From positions 230,001 to 294,000 of the forward strand of contig JAJGOT010000357.1 of the NCBI GenBank assembly GCA_022457155.1: 64,000 nt of DNA, given 5' to 3'. The stretch is from Cladopsammia gracilis (lineage: Eukaryota > Cnidaria > Anthozoa > Scleractinia > Dendrophylliidae). A model generated the notes under the pieces. That model was not told the origin of the DNA, did not search any database, and was given only the letters and a program-made list of their open reading frames with translations. Of this stretch, positions 10,566 to 19,075 are shown in pieces (within the stretch, counting starts at the first letter, position 1; every line of letters begins with the position of its first letter). The translations under genes and the position numbers were made by a program.

Positions 10566-11051
10566 TCACTCAAATCGACTTTCCCATTCCTTCTCAAACC
10601 GCTCCAAATCCAACCCCAAATCAATTACAATCCCATCAATCGCTTCCATTGCAGGGAGAAATTCGTCTCTGTCGAATTTTCCACTCCTCAAGGCAAACCT
10701 CAAATCACTCAATGTTTTCTCGTAGGTGGTGAACGCGAACTTTGCCATTTCGATTTTGCTTTTCAGATTCTTCATTTTATTCGCGGTTTTCAAGATCAGT
10801 CCTGCTCCTGAAATCACTCCCAAAATGATGGGATTCATTGTTGCTGCCCCAGCAATCGTCCCGATTGCAACCAAACCGGAAGAGGTCAAATTCATGAGCT
10901 GATTCATTTTCTTGAATCGACCATGCGCTCGTTTCAAGCACCAGAATCTTTTGTGATAAAATCGAAACAGTTTTTTGATCTCTTCCAGTTCTTCTTCCTG
11001 AATTGCAGGGTCGATGTGATTGAAAGCAAAAATGCTTTGTTTTCGCTTCAT
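10566..11051 (-). CDS. Membrane-hairpin protein, probable virion component
   Basis: A 161-residue protein. Residues 58-87 (GLVAIGTIAG ... GVISGAGLIL) are small and hydrophobic, with an N-P turn in the middle, as in a membrane hairpin. The N-terminal part is basic and helical, and the C-terminal part is an amphipathic helical or coiled-coil region. It lies at the 3' end of the minus-strand cluster ATPase, fibre, beta-rich protein, membrane protein. Comparable glycine/alanine-rich membrane proteins occur in cnidarian Polintons, but the function is unknown. Membrane penetration or virion association are possible. Confidence 0.7.
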   Translation of the reverse strand: MKRKQSIFAFNHIDPAIQEEELEEIKKLFRFYHKRFWCLKRAHGRFKKMNQLMNLTSSGLVAIGTIAGAATMNPIILGVISGAGLILKTANKMKNLKSKIEMAKFAFTTYEKTLSDLRFALRSGKFDRDEFLPAMEAIDGIVIDLGLDLERFEKEWESRFE

Positions 11052-11065
11052 TTTTCAAGGAGAAA

Positions 11066-11440
11066 TCATTTTTCAATCAGAATTGTCGCTTTTGCTCTTT
11101 GAATGGCATTTCCATCCGAGAGAGCCAGATAGAAAGCTTCTTCCTTCCCAACATTTTGATTGAAGGTGAACTGCAGTGAACCAAATGAATTGGTGGAAGG
11201 TCTGACTGCGTTCCGAGTGATGCGATCTCCTTGAACAACACTTGTCATGATGATGGTTGATCCACTCACTGGGTTGGACCCGCGTTGAAGAATGAAAACC
11301 GTGACATTCAAAATCCGGAAGTCAGATCCAAATTGTTGCCAATAATTTGTTTCATCTTCCTCTTCATTTGGGAAGATCAAACAATCACCGTGTTTTCCTT
11401 TCTCAAATCTTGCAAAAATGAAGTGTTTTGAAGGGCGAAT
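11066..11440 (-). CDS. Beta-rich small protein, start codon lost or uncertain
   Basis: The frame is open from 11440 down to 11066, about 124 codons, but has no ATG in its N-terminal half. The first in-frame initiator-like codon is a TTG at 11380. The sequence is rich in T, S, V and N (for example NVTVFILQRG and GSLQFTFNQN), as expected for a beta-sandwich capsid, fibre or cement protein. It sits between the fibre-like gene and the membrane-hairpin gene on the same strand. Loss of the original ATG by mutation is likely given decay elsewhere in the element. No family is recognised. Confidence 0.5.
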   Translation of the reverse strand: MRPSKHFIFARFEKGKHGDCLIFPNEEEDETNYWQQFGSDFRILNVTVFILQRGSNPVSGSTIIMTSVVQGDRITRNAVRPSTNSFGSLQFTFNQNVGKEEAFYLALSDGNAIQRAKATILIEK

Positions 11441-11469
11441 TCAACAAGGAGTGTCCATTCAAATCCAAA

Positions 11470-12885
11470 TCAGTCTCCATGACCATCTTCCCCGCTTGGA
11501 AAACAAAAAGGGGAATCATAAACGCTGCTTTCAACATCAGGTTGAGAACCAGCAATGCCATATATGATCAACTTTGCGGGTCCTTCTGCAGCTGCTTCGG
11601 CAGTTCCCCTCCATTTCAAATCCAGATAGATGAATTCAGGTGGAGTGATCTTCCATTTATGCATGTGGATGATGGATCTGGAATACCCCGAAAACTTCTT
11701 AGTTGATTGTTGATTGATATTCAGACTTGTGCTCACGACATTAACACTAACACCATCCATTGATGCAGGGAAGAATTCAATGCAGAGTGTGTATTCTCCC
11801 TCTGGGAGTTTGAACATATTAAATCCAAGTCTCCCATCGTATTCATTGAAATGATCTTTGGTTATTTGCAAGTCATAAGCCTTCTTGTTGAAATGATGCG
11901 GCGAATTTGAAAAATCAGTTATGCCAGTTACTTCCATATCATGTTCAGAGCTGGATTCATCCAACTGCGTCATCAGATAGCGGAATGCGTCCTTTGGGTG
12001 AGAGGTTGACGTGATATGCGATTCATTTACATATTTTTTAAGTTCTTTTTCTGTTTTGATCATGTCGAGTACCACATTTCCTATCTTAAGATTAAGTTCT
12101 CTATCCACATAAGATTTTGGCGTGGGTTGATGCTCCAGAGTTGGCATTGCAATATTGTTGATTTGTTGCGAGTTCATATCCAGGTTTCCGGTCATTGTTC
12201 CACCTTCCAACGAAAGCTTTTTCCGAGCTGCGCCATCCACATATCGCATGTTTGCGCCCTGATCGGCAACTTCGGGATCTTTCACGTTAAAAATGGTGTG
12301 ATTTCCCATATCCAAAGCCGTCTCCATTGGAAACGTCTCTGCGGGATAAGAAGATATTCTTAACGTCATTATAAGAAACCAGATTGTTATAATTAGCTCC
12401 CAAATCATGCCATGTTTGTTGTTTTGAGTTTTTCACGTTGAAAAGTCCTTTCAAATCAATATCCTTTGTGACTTCATGAGTGTGAGCCGGAGCAGCAGGG
12501 TGAAATTTCTTCAATGTGACCATATTCACCGCTGACAAATCCTGGTTTTCATCAGTGTCCAAATTTGTGATCAATTTGCGATTCATTTCTATTTCCCCGG
12601 GGTTGATGAGTTTTTTCCCCTGAGATCCAGATCCCCAGTCATATGCGAGGAACCATCCACCTGGAGTGAATCTGCCCGCAACTGCGTTACAAGCGTGTCA
12701 GCTTGATGCTTTGTGATTGCATCCGAATTCCCCGTTCCTTCAGCGACATTGGTCATTTTTTTGTTTTGAAGATCAAAGTCCCCTGCTGGTGTCAGCTTAA
12801 AACCAACGCCTGGCAATCCATCTTTTCCATCTTTTCCTCCCTGGAAGTTGCTTGTTTCAGAAAGCATTCCATTTGAATAGCTCAT
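11470..12885 (-). pseudogene. Fibre-like protein, two frameshifts
   Basis: Three overlapping frames on one strand form one gene. The first (12885-12589) begins at an ATG one base after the ATPase stop. It has a short collagen-like stretch (GKDGKDGLPG) and phage-tail-fibre-type repeats (FDLQNKKMTN, DLDLRGK). The second (to 12287) continues with HTHEVTKDIDLKGLFNVK. The third (to 11470) repeats the pattern (ALDMGNHTIFNV, NLDMNSQQIN) before a globular domain of about 180 residues. Breaks lie near a run of six A on the coding strand (12611-12616) and near 12340-12365. The repeated D-L/M-x-N pattern suggests a trimeric beta-helical shaft with a distal head, that is, host attachment. This copy is not intact as read. 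Confidence 0.8.
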
Positions 12886-12886
12886 T

Positions 12887-13519
12887 TTAAATGCTTTCAT
12901 CAAAATTTTTGGCAATGAATTTCCTCGGCTTATCCACATACAGGAAAGAGAAGGGCTCCGCCGTTGCTTTCCGATAATCTTCTTTGCTGATATTGTTTTC
13001 CCTGCAGATCGCCGTAATTTCTTTGTTGCTTGGGAATTCAAAAATGCAACAATGCGAACAATTCAGGCGGATATCTTTTGGTGTTCCGAAATAACTTTGC
13101 GAAAGATAAATCACAGAGCAATTCTTGTGCCTCCCCTGAATGAAATAATCAATCAATGGCTTTTGGTTCTTTTCGGAAACAAAATCATCGAAAACAACCA
13201 GCTTTTGATTCTCCCCTGTCAATTCAGAAACTGGGATGATTTCATCCGGGGATGCTTCCACGACGTCATACCCAGCTTCTTTGCTGATTGGGCGAAATGT
13301 TTTCAGCAGATGCTGATATTTGGCTTGGTCAAGATTTTTCGCATAGAGGAAAATTTTATCGTAGAAGAGCAGGCGCAAAATCATATCCAGGAGAACATTT
13401 GTTTTCCCCGACCCAGAAGGGCCACAGATCAACATTCTGAAAGTTCGATCCGGCATGAAAGGGTGAAGATGTTTGAAATTTGTGATTGGGTCCTGGCAAT
13501 CATAATTTGGGATTTTCAT
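12887..13519 (-). CDS. A32/FtsK-HerA-type DNA-packaging ATPase
   Basis: A 210-residue ATPase that in Polintons and related viruses pumps the genome into the capsid. Walker A GPSGSGKT is at residues 33-40. Walker B LVVFDDF is at 107-113, followed by a polar sensor segment (VIYLSQSYF) about 30 residues later. Length and motif spacing fit the family. I chose the ATG at 13519 because it lies in the TAAAATG context seen before other structural genes. An in-frame ATG at 13534 is possible. The stop TAA (12887-12889) is separated by one base from the ATG of the fibre gene, so the two are tightly coupled. No frame damage is seen. Confidence 0.95.
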   Translation of the reverse strand: MKIPNYDCQDPITNFKHLHPFMPDRTFRMLICGPSGSGKTNVLLDMILRLLFYDKIFLYAKNLDQAKYQHLLKTFRPISKEAGYDVVEASPDEIIPVSELTGENQKLVVFDDFVSEKNQKPLIDYFIQGRHKNCSVIYLSQSYFGTPKDIRLNCSHCCIFEFPSNKEITAICRENNISKEDYRKATAEPFSFLYVDKPRKFIAKNFDESI

Positions 13520-13585
13520 TTTATTGATGAACATTATGTTCTACATCTTGTTCTTCATCCCAAATTTGTGTTTCTGGGATATAAA

Positions 13586-14550
13586 ATGAGTTTATTGAAA
13601 TGGCAAGAAATGGCTAAAAGCAAATCTGCTTTGGGCAAAAAAATCAACTTTGTTCACAATGCTATCACCCAGAAAAAGTTGGGTGAAGAGACAAGTCAAA
13701 TCGGACTTCAAAAAATGTTCAAACCAGTCACATCGAAACTGGATGAGGTGATTACGTCGAATTTGGGGCCACTTCCCCGGGCGCAACCCGCACGAAGGAA
13801 GAAAGCCAAACTGGAAGAGATTGATTATCTCCCCCCGAAGTCGACCCATTTGAAGATATGGATGTGGGCGGTTTGTTTGATGAGACCGTTCCATCCCAAC
13901 CCAAGAAGCAAATCAGACCCCCTCCTCCAACATATGAAGAAGTTGTGCAAGAGGTAGGGGAATATCCACCTGAATATGAAGATGAAACCCCTGATTATGC
14001 TTTGGAACCGGGTGATGAAGAGGAAGAGGAAAAAGAAGATGAAGCCAATAAGATATTGGATAGCTTGGACCTCACGAATTATGATACTGCGGAGCAAGTT
14101 TTCAAGGAAGATGCCCCAACAGCGAAGAAAATCAAATATCTCAAACATCTTGTGACCATTGCACACTTCAGAAGAAATCAACTGAAAGGTTACAAACCTG
14201 CTTGGATCGAAAAGTTTAACAGAGGTGAAATAACGGAAGAGCAAAAGAATTGGCAACATCAAAAGATAAATCGTTCATTCAAAGCTGTGAATAAATACAT
14301 AAAGTATTTCAACCAAAAAGTGAAACAGATGGCGGGTTCGGGACTGAAAAAAGGCGGCACCATTTCATTTTTCTCCAACCCCGCAGATCTTCTCCAGAAA
14401 CTTGAAGTCATCGTTGGCTCCATTCTTGCTGGGAATACAAACGTTGGCATCAGAAACACTGGAGTTGGCATTCTCGATCTTCTCCTGAGTGAAAACATCA
14501 TCAACAAATCCCAGCATGAGAAGCTCTTCAGAAATTATTTCACGCCCTAA
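13586..14550 (+). CDS. PPxY-containing structural protein, one frameshift
   Basis: The N-terminal frame starts at the ATG at 13586 (context TATAAAATG) and runs to a C6 run (13831-13836). The rest of the protein continues in the -1 frame to 14550. After the break there are two PPxY motifs (PPTY and PPEY) about 14 residues apart, a glutamate-rich tract, then a helical domain and a conserved-looking C-terminus (LLQKLEVIVG ... GVGILDLLLS). PPxY motifs recruit Nedd4-type ubiquitin ligases and ESCRT in viruses and occur in adenovirus protein VI. A minor capsid or core role is likely. The shift may be a lost C, an assembly error or frameshifting. Confidence 0.7.
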
Positions 14551-14551
14551 A

Positions 14552-15328
14552 ATGGAAATCGAAAGAGAAATTGTCCTGTCATCCTTTTCCGTCAAGACTG
14601 GGGGAAACAAACCAGAAAATTTCACAACAAAATTCCGTCAACCAATCGTTTTGGACCCAAATTCTCAATATGTTGTTGGGTTGAACAGAATTATCAATAT
14701 GAGTTTTACGTGGTATAACATCAATGCGGCATTGAAAAATCAGCTGATCAGATTTAGCTCTGATGGTGGGAAAACATTTTCCGATATCACCTTTCCTGCT
14801 GGGGTTTGGGATTATTCCACAATAAATGCGGCAATTCGAAAAGCGACAGGCCCCCTCGCAGGATCCACCCCAGGAAAGAATGAAAAATTCCCAATCAATC
14901 TTGCTTTCTCTCCCACAACTTTCAGAGTAACAATCACACTGGAAGATAACTGGCAACTTGATCTCAGTCAATCCAACTTTGGCGATCTCATTGGGTTTGA
15001 GAAAAAGATTCTGAAAGATAAAGTCAACATTGGCCCCAGAGTTCCAAACCTCAGTCAAGATACTGATATGTTGAACGTGCATTGCGATCTCACAAGTGAT
15101 TCGCTTGTGGATGGGGAAGAGAGTGATATCATCTTCTCCTTTTCAACATCTGTTCTGCAGGCCTCCTATAGTTTCACTTTGGAACCCATGAGAGTGATGT
15201 TCAGCCCTGTGAATAAAAACAGAATAAGCTCCATTCGGATTTATATCACCGATGGCCGAAGGCGGGTTGTTGATTTGAATGGAGTCGATACAGCGTTCTC
15301 GCTTATCTTGAAAAAACAAATAAAATGA
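14552..15328 (+). CDS. Minor capsid protein (penton, single jelly roll)
   Basis: A 258-residue protein starting at the ATG at 14552, one base after the stop of the PPxY gene. Beta-rich blocks follow one another, with the C-terminal third containing features typical of Polinton pentons: a conserved MLNVHCDL segment, a SDIIFSFS strand, and a final SSIRIYITD ... DLNGVDTAFSLIL pair. It would form the pentameric vertices of the icosahedral capsid. Its stop codon overlaps the ATG of the next gene (ATGA at 15325-15328). No interruption is seen, and it is placed immediately upstream of the capsid gene, as in many relatives. Confidence 0.9.
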   Translation: MEIEREIVLSSFSVKTGGNKPENFTTKFRQPIVLDPNSQYVVGLNRIINMSFTWYNINAALKNQLIRFSSDGGKTFSDITFPAGVWDYSTINAAIRKATGPLAGSTPGKNEKFPINLAFSPTTFRVTITLEDNWQLDLSQSNFGDLIGFEKKILKDKVNIGPRVPNLSQDTDMLNVHCDLTSDSLVDGEESDIIFSFSTSVLQASYSFTLEPMRVMFSPVNKNRISSIRIYITDGRRRVVDLNGVDTAFSLILKKQIK

Positions 15329-15712
15329 AACCTTATGAATTCTCTCGTTTTTTCCACCCACGAAGCGGGCGGTTTGTTTATCGGCATAAAGGAACAGGTG
15401 TCATTGTGGACAATATTTTCAAACCAATGGGGAAGGTCGCATCAGTCGTTTTCAATAAATTCGCGAAACCCATTGCGAAAAAAGCATTGGAATCAGGTAT
15501 TTCTCACGCTGGGGATAAACTCGGCAAAAAAGCAGTTGAAAAATCTGGTGATTTGATCATGAAAAAACTGGGAAATATGAAAAAGGGGGAAACCACCAGG
15601 CAAAACAAAGCCACCAGCTCGACCACCATCAGCCCCTGCCTCCGGAGAAAGTTCTGATGTCATATTGAACAGGTTGATCTCTGGGCAAGGCATCCGGAAA
15701 AGAAAAAAATAA
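15325..15712 (+). CDS. Small basic protein, probable core or minor capsid, one frameshift
   Basis: Overlaps the penton stop by four bases. About 90 residues are read before a G5 run (15585-15589). Downstream the +1 frame continues proline- and lysine-rich to a stop at 15710-15712, ending in a basic GIRKRKK tail. The uncorrected frame instead stops at 15657. The middle (KPIAKKALES, DKLGKKAVEK) forms amphipathic basic helices, suggesting DNA, membrane or capsid binding. Position between penton and major capsid protein makes it a virion protein in all likelihood. The break is in a homopolymer and could be a sequencing error. Confidence 0.65.
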
Positions 15713-15718
15713 TATAAA

Positions 15719-16984
15719 ATGGCTTTTCGATCGAATGAATATCTTCAAAGAAATGAATTAGTGCGCTTCCAGCTGGATGGCACAATCCGAGCTCCAGCTA
15801 ATAATCAGCCTCAACAAAAAAATGGTTATAAATTCACGATTAATGACAGATCAGCTTTCTATGATTGGTATAACGCTTATTTTGAAGTGCAATTTCAACT
15901 CCAGAAAGTAGCAGACGTCGCTGGGTATGCCGCAGCTGATAGAATAACCGTTATAAACGGTGCTCATTCCCTAATCAAACACCTGACAATCCGATCTGCG
16001 GGAAAGATTATTTATGATACTCATAATCTGCACAAGGTCTGTTTCACAAAGAATTTGTTGGAATACTCCGACGACTTCAGCAGATCAGTCGCCAAGAACA
16101 GTTTCTGGTATTTGGATACTGATGCAACAACCGCTAATACGAATGCAGGATTTGAAGCTCGGCGGGTGCAATCTCAAGCAGTGGCAAACGATGGAAACGG
16201 CGGTGCAAAGAACATTAACACGATCATTCCCCTGAATCACTTTTCCTTTTTCGAAGAGTTGGAAGATAAGATGCTTGTGCCCATGCAGCTGCAATTTGAG
16301 ATAACACTTAATGATGATGGGGAATTAATTCATAAGGCCGCTGCTGCTGATGCTGGAAGAGTTGTGCTGAATCGATTTCTGCTTTGGGTGCCAAGATTGA
16401 CTCCCAAAGATTCACTTTATGACAAATTTGTCAGCTCATTCCTGAAAGAAACGCAATGGAAATATCTGAGGGAAATGTATCAGCAATCAGCTCCCGCAAC
16501 ATCATCAGGATTTTTCCAGATCTCAGCGAGCATTGACAATGTGAGGCATATTTTTGTCTGGCTGAAAAGAACCGCTCCACCCAATGGCGACCCTGCAGAA
16601 GATAACCCATATCTTATGGACACTTTCAAGCTGAATGCAGCGGATAATGCTTCATCCTTGTCGAACTGTCGATTAGAATATGGAAACGGAGTTTTCTACC
16701 CGGAAACAGAGTACGACAGTGAAAGCAAAGTGAGGATTTTCCAGGATGTTATGGCTTATGCAATGCGGAAAAATGATTATAATACAGGAACACAGCTGAA
16801 TCTGTCCAATTTCAAGTCTCTTTTCCCGTTGATCTATTTCGATCTGACTTATCAAACTGAAAAACCAACAAGAGATCCCAAGCAGTTGATATTCAGATAT
16901 CGATTGAACGCAGATGCAGCGGCAAACGTCAATGTACATGCGATAGTTCTCTATGAAAAATTGATAAAATTGGAAATGAACTAG
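15719..16984 (+). CDS. Major capsid protein (double jelly roll)
   Basis: An intact 421-residue protein with TATAAAATG before its start. The N-terminal FRSNEYLQRNELVRFQ, the FYDWYNAYFEVQFQL strand and the ALxVxNGxxSLI-like block (ITVINGAHSLIKHLTI) followed by GKIIYD are typical of Polinton capsid proteins. A C-terminal block (FPLIYFDLTY ... PKQLIFRYRL ... HAIVLYEK) completes the second jelly roll. It is predicted to form pseudo-hexameric capsomers of an adenovirus-like icosahedral shell. It lies between the penton and the small core-protein genes on the plus strand. No frame damage is seen, in contrast to many neighbours. Confidence 0.95.
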   Translation: MAFRSNEYLQRNELVRFQLDGTIRAPANNQPQQKNGYKFTINDRSAFYDWYNAYFEVQFQLQKVADVAGYAAADRITVINGAHSLIKHLTIRSAGKIIYDTHNLHKVCFTKNLLEYSDDFSRSVAKNSFWYLDTDATTANTNAGFEARRVQSQAVANDGNGGAKNINTIIPLNHFSFFEELEDKMLVPMQLQFEITLNDDGELIHKAAAADAGRVVLNRFLLWVPRLTPKDSLYDKFVSSFLKETQWKYLREMYQQSAPATSSGFFQISASIDNVRHIFVWLKRTAPPNGDPAEDNPYLMDTFKLNAADNASSLSNCRLEYGNGVFYPETEYDSESKVRIFQDVMAYAMRKNDYNTGTQLNLSNFKSLFPLIYFDLTYQTEKPTRDPKQLIFRYRLNADAAANVNVHAIVLYEKLIKLEMN

Positions 16985-17045
16985 TTATCGTGTGAAGTGT
17001 GATCTGAGAGAGCTGAGCGAAGCGAAAAACATGTTATCATTTAAA

Positions 17046-17177
17046 ATGACAACATATCACCCATATAAAGTAAATCTGTCAGAAGGGCAAAAAAAGAAGC
17101 TTGGAAGAGCATTCAAAGCAAACTGCGCTATCACCCTGAGATTAAAAAAAAAAAAACAAGCTGAAGTGATGAACTGA
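17046..17177 (+). CDS. 43-residue basic protein
   Basis: A short protein that would be missed by length filters. The ATG at 17046 lies in TTAAAATG context. The sequence (KVNLSEGQKKKLGRAFK ... CAITLRLKKKKQ) is lysine-rich. The first half of the next protein begins similarly, with TNQKKRIAKA. The stop TGA overlaps the ATG of the next gene by one base (TGATG at 17175-17179), which argues for translation of both. It is probably a DNA-condensing or virion core peptide, by analogy with adenovirus core peptides. That role is inference. Confidence 0.65.
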   Translation: MTTYHPYKVNLSEGQKKKLGRAFKANCAITLRLKKKKQAEVMN

Positions 17178-17877
17178 TGCTAACAACCAATCAAAAGAAA
17201 CGAATTGCTAAAGCTGCAGCTTTGGGAAAGGGAGTTGAAATTAAGATATCGAAAATGCAAATCAGAAAAGTGATGAAACAAGGTGGAAGTCTTTTCTCTG
17301 CTATTGTTCCTCTTGCGCGTTCCCTGGCACCCACCCTGGCAAAAACACTTGGGCTGTCAGCATTGGCTGGTTTGGCGAGTGAAGAAGCGAGTCAAGTTGT
17401 GAAAAAGATAAGCGGGAGCGGGCAAACGGGAGGCTTTCTCATTCTCCAAGATAAAATTCAGAAACTGATTGACAATAAACATTTGTTGACAAATAAACAG
17501 AAACAGGATATTATGACTGCCCTGAAATCAAGAGGACAACTGGTGATCAAACCATCAGCAAAACAATCAGGTGGATTGTTGGGAACTGTGCTGGCATCCA
17601 TCGGAATTCCACTGGCGCTGGACATGGTTAAAAATTTGTTTGGGAAAGGAGCTCCTAGAGTTGGCCGACCAAAAGGAAAAGGAGCGCCAAGAGTTGGCCG
17701 ACCAAAAGGAAACGGCGCTCCAAGATTAGGGGCTCCTTGGGCACCACCTCCCCCATTCATCGGAAACTGGGGAAGAAAAACTGTTGGGATGGGAAAAAAA
17801 TCAAAAAAAGGAGCGGAACTTCTGCTGGGAACGAAAAGTCCATTTACAACATCCCAATTCTCGGGGCAATATTGTGA
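17177..17877 (+). CDS. Core-like protein with hydrophobic segment and GRPKG repeats, one late frameshift
   Basis: Starts at 17177, overlapping the preceding stop. After a basic N-terminus (QIRKVMKQGG) there is a hydrophobic stretch (about residues 45-75, LFSAIVPLAR ... GLSALAGLAS). A helical region, a second hydrophobic patch (about 135-155) and tandem RVGRPKG AT-hook-like units (17655-17720) follow, then a proline-rich linker. The main frame continues to 17914. A -1 shift near 17843 instead gives a short hydrophobic end with a stop at 17875-17877 that overlaps the protease start, which is the more natural ending. It is probably a DNA-binding virion protein or one that disrupts membranes. Confidence 0.65.
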
Positions 17878-18261
17878 AACCGAAATTCGTGAACAAACCA
17901 CTGAACAATGTTGATCTTCTCCAGTGGATTGATTTTCTGAAAATTCCCAATTTCAAAGGAATTTTCGCCAGGGATGAAGTGAGGCCCCGAGAACACAGCC
18001 CCAGCATCATCAATCTTGATTCCCTTGAAAATGCAGGAACTCACTGGGTTTGTTGCGCTCCCGGACAAAAATCCACGTTCCAAACCGGTGATTTGGAACA
18101 GCAGTCAGTATCAAAACATCAACAGTGTCCTTTGCGGGTATTATTGCCTTTATTTCCTCCATCAATGGTCGCAGGGGAAAGACTTCTATGATATTCTCCA
18201 ACCTCTCAGTCTGACTGATACCAGGTTTAATGAGAAATTCATAAAAGAATATTTCGATTGA
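17874..18261 (+). pseudogene. Adenovirus-like cysteine protease, internally deleted
   Basis: Capsid-maturation protease of Polintons. The N-terminal part is in frame from a GTG at 17874, which occupies the place where an ATG overlapping the previous TGA would be expected. It shows PNFKGIFARDE, an IINLDS strand and the catalytic His (THWV, codon 18042-18044). The C-terminal part, in the +1 frame, has the conserved Gln/Asn region and the catalytic Cys (SVLCGYYC, codon 18133-18135). Only about 30 codons separate His and Cys, whereas in the family about 65-70 are usual. The segment with the acidic triad residue is missing, so the enzyme is inactive. Confidence 0.88.
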
Positions 18262-18303
18262 AAATGAAATCATATTGCGTGAAGGAAAAAAAAAACAAAC
18301 TGA
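18262..18303. other. Spacer between protease remnant and PLA2-like gene
   Basis: A short A-rich spacer. Nothing is seen apart from an eight-base A-run. Confidence 0.4.
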
Positions 18304-19075
18304 ATGCGTGAAACCAACTGGATTCCATACCGCAAAAAATGGAAGAAAGATGTGGTTTTGCCATTGCGCTTCCTGCGGAATCAAAAAAACAAGATTTGTG
18401 AAAAAATCGGGAAACTGAATCTGCCCTCACAAGGTGAGGGCGTTGGTGAACTTGCGCTGACTGGCGTGGCTCATGCTCTTCCCTGGCTCGGGAAAAAAAA
18501 CAGTTGAAATGGGTCGTTATGGAGCCAGTGAATTATTGCAAAACAAAAAGACTCAGAAAAAAGCATTGGATTTTGCCCTGGACAAGATGAAACCATTTCT
18601 TGCCAAAACCTCTTCCGATATCCTGAATGAGCTGAGCACGGCGATTAGACCAAACAGAAAATATAAGACAGATCAAGCAGATTTGGATGGCAGCGGATTG
18701 GATGTTCATTCCCTGATTGGGAAGCTGCCAAGACCAAAGAAAGGTTTCACCCTCCCAGGGCATAACTATACCGGCCCCTGGAACCCATTGGATAAGCAAG
18801 TCAGATTCGATGAAAAGGGAAAGATTCTTAAAATTATGCAGCAACCCACAGGAAAAACAGACGCAGTTGCTATGCAACACGATGTTGATTATTCAGTCTG
18901 CGCAAAACAAGCAGATCCACGCAAATGCAAAAATAAAGCAGACAGGAAAATGGTTGCCGCTTTGGATGCGATTCCATGGAAAGAAAGGCAATGGGGTCAT
19001 GCTTTGGCGAGAAACGTGATTGATGCAAAACAGAAACTGGGTTTGGGTACCCCAAAAAACGGAAGAAGATTTTGA
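18304..19075 (+). CDS. Phospholipase A2-like protein, one frameshift
   Basis: Two frames overlap at an A8 run (18493-18500). The upstream frame starts at 18304 with a basic stretch (YRKKWKKDVVLP). The downstream frame (+1) runs to 19075. It contains a loop YTGPWNPLD, comparable to the calcium loop YxGPGN of parvovirus-type PLA2, and a catalytic-type HDVDY (His codon 18878-18880) followed by paired cysteines. The Trp in place of the usual Gly in the loop leaves activity uncertain. PLA2-like domains serve endosomal escape in parvoviruses. A comparable virion function is likely here. A missing or extra A would explain the break. Confidence 0.82.

Noticed and set aside
13052..13585. N-terminal extension of the plus-strand frame starting at 13052
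   Set aside because: This part is antisense to the packaging ATPase. The real start is the ATG at 13586.
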